In this document: positions 57,901-64,000 of the stretch, in pieces | Layout of the letters: the number at the start of each line of letters is the position of its first letter | Position numbering within the stretch: the stretch's first letter is position 1 | The notes under the pieces: generated by a model | Told to the model about the DNA's origin: nothing | The model's input: only the letters and a program-made list of their open reading frames with translations | Database searches by the model: none | Source of the DNA: Plutella xylostella | Taxonomy: Eukaryota > Arthropoda > Insecta > Lepidoptera > Plutellidae | Direction of reading: 5' to 3' | Assembly: GCF_932276165.1 (NCBI RefSeq) | Contig: NC_064000.1 | Location: 7,812,001 to 7,876,000, forward strand | DNA length: 64,000 bases | Program-made: the position numbers and the translations under genes

Positions 57901-60900
57901 GTGCTCCCCAACTTTTACAACACCTTCTAACTAACCCCTAAACCCCTCCACAGATCGTCCCAACTCGGAGGCATCTAACAAGAGCGCCCAGGACACCCCA
58001 ATACATCAGTCCTCGGGTCGGCTGGTGGATGTGTCCGGGCTACTCAGTGCACAGGCTATAGGTACATAATTATGTTGTTATTACTTTTATATGTTACTTA
58101 TAGTAGTTAAATGTTTTTCCGTGTAAATTCTGTAGCGAAAAGTAGCCTATTTGTTATCATAAAAAATGGTTCATCCGTTTTCCAGTGAAAAAGTAACAAA
58201 CATCCTATTATCGCTAATAAAGTGAAAGAAAACATTGTGAGGAAATATTTACATCTTTCATCAAATCTGGATGTGTGAACCCGCCAATCCACCGTGTCGG
58301 GAAATGGCCTTAGCTTAGGAAGATAGTTTAGACCTAGGACGTTGGACAAAACTAGACAAATGCTAAACATTGTCAAGATATTGTCAAATGTCTTATAAAT
58401 GCATTAATTCCGTTTAAAATACCTGTAAATAGTGTTTTATGGTAATACAGTAAGGTTACATTTGAGTCAGTCACTAAACTTTTCTAATCTTCTTTTAAGC
58501 ACCCCTCTTCGACGCGTACCAAGAAAACCTGCAAGAGAAGGAGAACCTAATACTAGACTACGAAAAGCAATTCGAATCCCTCAACAAAAAATCCAAACAG
58601 ATTATAGACGAAAACAAAACGTTACACGAAAAAGTTACTTCATTAGAAGAAGAGTTACTCTCTGTCAGTAGAAGAGAGAAGAAGATAGGAGGAGAGAAAG
58701 AGATGGTAGAGATTGAGAAGAAAACGTTGACCGAAAGAGCCGAGAAAGCGGAGGCTAAGTTGAAGGAAGTGTATGAGTTGTATGAAGATAAAAGTAAGTA
58801 AAAACTCAATCACTCTTAAAAATCATTTTTATCAACAACCGTCCATCGCTGGACTTGGGCGTCTAAAGATTTTTTATCTTTATCTTTACCTTCTGCCAAG
58901 TTCCATCACAACACTGTTAAACTTTAGAAGATCTGTTAAACATAGAAGATTCACACTTTGCCCCGCATCACGTGCGTGTTGCGTGTCGACGGACGAGCCT
59001 ACGTTACGTACTTGCGAGAGTCCAGATCTGCATCGTCGTGCGGGTTTTTTACGCACGCGTGAGTAGGTACCGCGAACGAAACCGTAAACGTAGGTGCATT
59101 ATGTGGATTCACTGCAGCTCTGGGGGTTACTCTATATGACGAAATATTTAGTTTCTGAGCGTTGCTGCGCGATAAACGTGCCGATTGCACGACAGCTCTC
59201 ATTCGTTAGTTTTTCGCCAGTATAGAAGTAATACAATGATTCATTTCCACTTTCAAAACAAAGTCGTGCTTCGAAAATCACGCGAGCGTGGTTGGGTTTG
59301 GTATAAACTGCAAAAAGTTGCGTTTTCTCGATTCGGAAAGTGGCGCCTCTGGTGGAAACTATAACGAAACTTTTGACATCAGGAACATTTAACAGAATTT
59401 GTTATCGTATGTTAGCACATTGGTGTGTCTATTTCTCTATATAAATAAATAACCTACATTTCCCACCACGCTTTCCAGTGCAAGCCATGCTCCGCGACTA
59501 TGAAACGGTTCACCGAGAGTACTTCACCACAAAGAACCTTCTCCTAGCGTCGGAGACGAAGATGTCTCGCCTCGACGCCGCATTGAGAGAGACCACGGTG
59601 CCTGCTGATTTACACGAGAGAAGAGTCAGGGACTGTCAATGGTGAGGATATTAAACTATAGCGCCATCTATTGACTGTATAGTGAACTATACTACAGCGA
59701 GTGTGGCGACATCTATCATCCAAAAACCATTTCTAGACAAATTTTATATTTATATTTTCGGGTGCTGTCTGTATTTGACAGATGTATGATTTTAGAGCGC
59801 TAAACTATTGTGTTATGAGTGTCTAGTTTATGTGGTAAGAGGCAATATTACATCTTGCCGTATGTGTGTCAGAAGCTTCCTATTGTAGCCACTGTGGCGC
59901 TATCTATCGTCAAAAAATGCGAAGGAACGCCGCCATTTTTGATTGTTACATTATTTGCGAGCGTTATACAATGTAAATACATATTACGCTTAGAAGTGAC
60001 ATCATGTCTCCGTTCCATCTCAATGTTATGCATTTAACTTTATGTATGCGTTTGAAATTCAATTGATCGACGCTAAAAGCCTTCTAAAGGCCAAGTCAAA
60101 ATAAAATGACACAAACATAATTACTAACCACATAAATATTTCTTCGACAGCCTTCTAGAAGAACTAAAGCACCAATACCAAATGGAGCGAGAACGAAAAG
60201 ACGAGCAGTTGGCCAAACTGCAACAACAGAAGAGCGAGACGGAAGATAGGTTGAAGAAAGCGAGTGAAGAGTTGGACAAGACGAAGGAAGAGTTGGCCAC
60301 TGCTTTGAAGAATGTTCGGTGAGGTTATAGTTATGTTAAATTCTACTAATATTTTAAAAGTGAAAGTTTCAATGTATGGATGGGATATTTTGTTACTTTT
60401 CACGGGAAATTTGGCATGTTTTAAGCTGGTTTAACACATGCTACTATTTATCCTGGAATTCCCATGGGATTTCCTTTTGTCCAAGCGAAGCTCGTGGGAT
60501 AAGTTAGTGTGGGTATAATTTAGTATACGAAAGATGACCAATAAGTGCTGTAGAATAGCTTGTGAATTTTCTCGGTAACCCCACCTAAGAAATTGTACAG
60601 AGGCAATGCAAAGCCTCAATTTAACCACCAAAACCCACATTTACCACTCTGTACTAAACAATCAACTAAATTTTACTAATTTCCCAACAGTCTATACCGC
60701 AAGGCAGCTGTAATATTCCGTCAGCGATTAAAAGCGAGCGCGTCTGTGCGACGGAGCAGATCCAACAACTCTGCACCCTTGAGGGAAGCACTCATGAAAC
60801 TTAGCAGGATCAAGAGCGAGATTAAGGTGAGATTGTTGTAGTATGTAATTGTAGAAAAACTTCGATGAAAATTTTGCCTTTTAGAAGAATCAATGGGATA

Positions 60901-61402
60901 TGCGGTAAGAGTCTTTCCGAGTGTATCATCTGTATCTAATACATCCGGCGCGACCCTGGACAGTCAGCGATCAGGCTAATCTGACTGGCCAATCCATAAT
61001 TATTTTGATAAACCCTGTCTAGCTCGTCGGGCTAGTGTCACTCACACGCTAAAAGAACTTGAATTTTAAGAAATAAAGTTAGTTTGTAAGCCATTTTCCC
61101 TTAGCACGAAAAGAGCTATTTTCACCCCTCTTTTCATTCAATTCTTACTTACAAACCAATCATGATAATGAAAATCCATTAATCTTTATTCATCCACCAT
61201 TCTCTATCTCCCAGGCAGTTAAATCCCGCGCCTACAAATCTCTAGAAGAGCTAGAGCGTCGTATAGTCCTACAAGAGTCTAGAGCGGCTCGAGCTGAAGC
61301 AGCACACAGGAGGGAGATAGGCCGCGCCCAAGTGCTGCTGGAGCACAAGGAGAGCATCATCAGGAGCCTTATTGACAATGTAGCCGATGTCGAGGAAGTC
61401 AG
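51996..61402 (+). CDS. Cep89: CEP89-like centrosomal coiled-coil protein, 13 exons, 3' end unresolved
   Basis: Exons: 51,996-52,028 (least certain), 52,420-52,681, 52,999-53,168, 53,420-53,560, 53,803-53,899, 54,246-54,381, 57,391-57,545, 57,954-58,061, 58,500-58,793, 59,479-59,641, 60,151-60,318, 60,691-60,826, 61,215-61,402. All introns are GT-AG and phases match, giving about 683 codons. The product is mostly charged coiled coil (exons 3-5, 9, 11, 13). RLNVQLAKYQERLR at the exon 6/7 joint, APLFDAYQENLQEKENL at the exon 8/9 joint and ENKTLHEKV match conserved positions I recall in human CEP89 (CCDC123), a distal-appendage / transition-fibre protein of about 783 residues needed for ciliogenesis. 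An upstream X-box supports a ciliary role. Exon 1 (MGSAYIRTKPK) has a good start context and joins in phase. Reading through exon 13 would stop at 61,434; otherwise the gene continues past the window. Confidence 0.8.
53958..54149 (+). mobile_element. Diverged Helitron-like element in intron 5
   Basis: TCCTACTATAATTATAAACA to ACAGCTAG, with TTACTCTTTCAC and TTTTATCCCGGAATTCCCA inside. Same family as 11,377 but the microsatellite is lost. Confidence 0.6.
54470..54700. repeat. Degenerate tandem repeats in intron 6
   Basis: Several imperfect units containing AAGATGGCGGC...GTAAGTCAC and AAAGA(C/T)AC, each about 50-60 bp. Confidence 0.55.
54733..54765 (+). repeat. Duplicated fragment of exon 6
   Basis: TCCCCTAGTAGAAGTATG and TATGAGCTGCAACAC repeat 34 bp of exon 6 (54,264-54,297) with one substitution pair and a 1-bp deletion, about 435 bp downstream in intron 6. 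It abuts the truncated end of the hAT copy. Confidence 0.8.
54941..55424 (+). mobile_element. CCGACTTC-type dispersed repeat
   Basis: ACTGACTTCAAAAAAAGGAG, AATTCGTCGGGATC, a long T-run and ATGTTCACCGATTACTCCG. The same repeat is seen in part at 18,257 and 26,290. Class unknown to me. Confidence 0.55.
55425..55733. repeat. Near-perfect 130-bp-arm hairpin
   Basis: The left arm (about 55,425-55,557; contains CTACTCGTATGAGACAGTAC) is mirrored at about 55,599-55,733 with very few mismatches around a 40-bp loop. It includes the CCGACTTCAAAAAACC motif at both ends. Confidence 0.85.
57037..57258 (+). mobile_element. tRNA-derived SINE in intron 6
   Basis: Head TGGTGTAGTGGTTATAG and GGTTCGATTCC, body TATCAGCTGTCCGA and TTGGGGTCGGATGG as at 10,929. 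Ends approximate. Confidence 0.7.
58208..58350 (+). mobile_element. SINE 3' fragment in intron 8
   Basis: GTGAAAGAAAACATTGTGAGG, GTGTGAACCCGCCAATCC and GTTTAGACCTAGGACGTTGG match the body of the SINE at 12,799 (minus). The head is missing. Confidence 0.6.
60341..60507 (+). mobile_element. Degenerate Helitron-like relic in intron 11
   Basis: TTCTACTAATATTTTAAAAG, GTTACTTTTCACG, TTTATCCTGGAATTCCCATG and AGCGAAGCTCGTGGG follow the Helitron order, but both ends are eroded. Confidence 0.45.
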
Positions 61403-61647
61403 GTGGGTTTTAGACACCTGTAAAACCAGGTTTTAAGTGTTCTACAGATATTTTGCGCTGTTCAATATCGTGTATTGTGTTAAACACTAGTTAAACCATG
61501 TCTAAAATGTTTTGTGTTAAATCACTGGTTAAACCTTGTTTAAACGTTTCTTTAATAACGCTGTCGAATGCCCTATAAACCTGTCTATACCATTATAAAA
61601 ACTCGATAAACGTTGTTTAAACCACACTGAGTTAGTTTAAACACTCG

Positions 61648-63986
61648 CTAGAGTTGTCGCGTCGTATAGTCCTACAAGAGTGTAGAGCGGCTCGAGCTGA
61701 AGCAGAACACAGGAGGGAGATAGGCCGCGCCCAAGTGCTGCTGGAGCACAAGGAGAGCATCATCAGGAGCCTTATTGATAATGTGGCTGATGTCGAGGAA
61801 GTTAGGTGGGTTTTAGACACCTGTTAAACCAGGTTTAAAGTGTTCCACAGATATTTTGCGCTGTCAAATATTGTAAATCGTGTTAGACACTCGTTAAACC
61901 AGGTTTAAACTATTTAGTAGCAATAATATGTCAATACAGATTTTAGACAGTGTTAAAAAGTTACAGATAAAACTTTTTTGAACGTTGTTTTAACATGTCT
62001 TTGGTAACGCTGTCAAATGCCCTATAAATATGTCTATACCATTATAAACACCTGTTAAACTATGTCTAAACCACTCTGACTTACCAAAGACACGTTTAAA
62101 CTCTAGTTAGAGTAGCTGTCACGTCGTATAGTCCTACAAGAGTCTAGAGCGGCTCGAGCTGAGGCAGAACACAGGAGGGAGATAGGCCGCGCCCAAGTGC
62201 TGTTAGAACATAAAGAAAGCATCATCAGGAGCCTTATTGACAATGTGGCCGATGTTGAGGAAGTCAGGTGGGTGGAGGATTCATTGAAATTGGTTCAGCA
62301 ATCCGCCAGCATCGTCAAAATGTAACAAAATTAAACTAGACACATGTAAAATTTGCACTGTCAAATATTGTTTTAGACACTCGTTAAACCAGATCTAAAC
62401 AGGTAAACAATAAAGTATCTAGGTCTTAGTCTTAGAATTTAATATTAAACACTGGTTCAACGTTGTTTAATCTGTTATTTGGTGACCCTGTAAACCTGTC
62501 AATACTATTATAAACACCCGTTAAACTATGTCTAAACTCTAAACCAACCTCGAGTTGTCGCGTCGCATAGTCCTACAAGAGTCTAGAGCAGCTCGAGCTG
62601 AAGCTGAACACAGGAGGGAGATAGGCCGCGCCCAAGTGCTGTTAGAACATAAAGAAAGCATCATCAGGAGCCTTATTGACAATGTGGCCGATGTTGAGGA
62701 AGTCAGGTGGGTGGAGGATTCATTGAAATTGGTTCAGCAATCCGCCAGCATCGTCAAAATGTAACAAAATTAAACTAGACACATGTAAAATTTGCACTGT
62801 CAAATATTGTTTTAGACACTCGTTAAACCAGATCTAAACAGGTAAACAATAAAGTATCTAGGTCTTAGTCTTAGAATTTAATATTAAACACTGGTTCAAC
62901 GTTGTTTAATCTGTTATTTGGTGACCCTGTAAACCTGTCAATACTATTATAAACACCCGTTAAACTATGTCTAAACTCTAAACCAACCTCGAGTTGTCGC
63001 GTCGCATAGTCCTACAAGAGTCTAGAGCAGCTCGAGCTGAAGCTGAACACAGGAGGGAGATAGGCCGCGCCCAAGTGCTGTTAGAACATAAAGAAAGCAT
63101 CATCAGGAGCCTTATTGACAACGTGGCTGATGTCGAAGAAGTCAGGTGGGTGGGGGATTCATTGAAATTGGTTTAGCAATCCGCCAGCATCGTCAAAATG
63201 TAGCAAAATTATACTAGACTCATGTAAAATTTGCATTGTCAAATATCTTTTTAGACACTCGTTAAACCAGATCTAAATAGGTAAACAACAAAGTATCTAT
63301 TAGGTCTTAGACAGTGTTCAACAGATGTTTATAAAACTAACAAATATTATAAATATTAAACACTGGTTCAACGTTGTTTAATCTGTTATTTGCTGACGCT
63401 GTAAACCTGTCAAACCATTATAAACACCCGCTAAACTATGTCTAAACCACACTAAGTTATCAAAGACAAGTTCAAACACTACTTAGACGAGTTGTCTTGT
63501 AGTATAGTCCTACAAGAGTCTAGCCCTGTAGCACAGGGCACTAATAAGACGTGATAAAAGTTCTCTGTCGCGCTCACTCTTGAGGCAGAGCGATGTGAGT
63601 GACGGCGATGCAAAACTTTTGTCACGTCTTAAATGCGCCCCGTACTAGCCCTTCTGGAGCAGCTCGAGCTGAAGCAGAACACAGGAGGGAGATAGGCCGC
63701 GCCCAAGTGCTGCTGGAGCACAAGGAGAGCATCATCAGGAGCCTCATTGATAATGTGGCCGATGTTGAGGAAGTCAGGTAGGTTTTAGACACTTGTTAAA
63801 CCAGGGTTAAACTGTTTTGTGGTATTCTAGTAAATCTAGGCTTTAATATTTGGCGCTGTCAAAATATGGTGCAGACCCTCCTTAAACTAGGTTTAAACTG
63901 GTTTGTGGTAATGTATTAAATCTGTATTTGAGGAGGGAGGAGTGCATCATCAGGAGCCTTATTGGCAATGTGGCCGATGTCGAGGA
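61648..63986 (+). repeat. Tandem array of partial exon-13 copies
   Basis: Six further copies of the exon-13 segment from about CGTCGTATAGTCCTAC to the GTCAG/GT(G/A)GGT donor: 61,648-61,805, about 62,107-62,267, 62,550-62,706, 62,989-63,145, 63,505-63,777 (with a MITE inside) and a short partial copy at 63,928-63,986. Copies 3, 4 and 5 end exactly 439 bp apart. Each keeps the reading frame (AEHRREIGRAQVLLEHKES) but none starts with a 3' splice site, because the unit begins inside the exon. In copies 3 and 4 the frame runs past the donor to a stop after WVEDSLKLVQQSASIVKM. The spacers share TTAAACC-type motifs. Confidence 0.85.
63524..63652. mobile_element. 129-bp MITE inside exon-13 copy 6
   Basis: Imperfect inverted ends: CCCTGTAGCACAGGGC...AAGACGTGATAAAAG and CTTTTGTCACGTCTTAAATG...CCCCGTACTAGCCCT. 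TCTAG at the left and TCTGG at the right look like a 5-bp target duplication. It is absent from all other copies. Confidence 0.75.
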
Positions 63987-64000
63987 TAAAAATATTAGTA

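Overview
The window looks like nuclear DNA of a lepidopteran insect (moth or butterfly). The evidence is AT-rich sequence packed with repeats typical of Lepidoptera: tRNA-headed SINEs, short TC...CTAG Helitron-like elements full of GACA/GTCT repeats, CCGACTTCAAAAAAGG repeats, RTE/jockey/I-type non-LTR elements and many palindromic MITEs. Genes are split by GT-AG introns. I cannot name the species, and all names come from reading the sequence without a database search.

Bases 1-51.5 kb are almost entirely transposon-derived. From left to right: a Ty3/gypsy fragment split by a hAT-like element that itself carries a foldback repeat and a SINE (1-3.4 kb); a complete two-ORF non-LTR retrotransposon on the minus strand with a 13-bp target duplication (4.77-10.05 kb); SINEs, Helitron-like elements and MITEs (10-18 kb); three copies of an element encoding a decayed THAP zinc finger, two of them long inverted arms (18.4-25.4 kb); nested MITE and LINE fragments (26-32 kb); a 5'-truncated jockey/CR1-like LINE (33.8-36.7 kb); a possible first exon of an unidentified minus-strand gene (40.2-40.3 kb); an RTE copy inside an unusual motif-armed element that splits a SINE (41.4-45.1 kb); and a non-autonomous LTR element with two 177-bp LTRs that contains a decayed Harbinger transposon (45.2-50.9 kb).

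From about 51.6 kb to the end lies the one clear host gene, on the plus strand: thirteen coding exons (51,996-61,402) joined in frame, about 683 codons of coiled-coil protein. It resembles the centrosomal / ciliary transition-fibre protein CEP89 (CCDC123). A palindromic RFX X-box lies about 420 bp upstream of the predicted start, which fits a ciliary gene. Its introns hold a second hAT copy, a SINE and Helitron relics. Downstream, the last exon seen is repeated in a degenerate tandem array of partial copies that runs to the window edge, so the true 3' end of the gene is not resolved.
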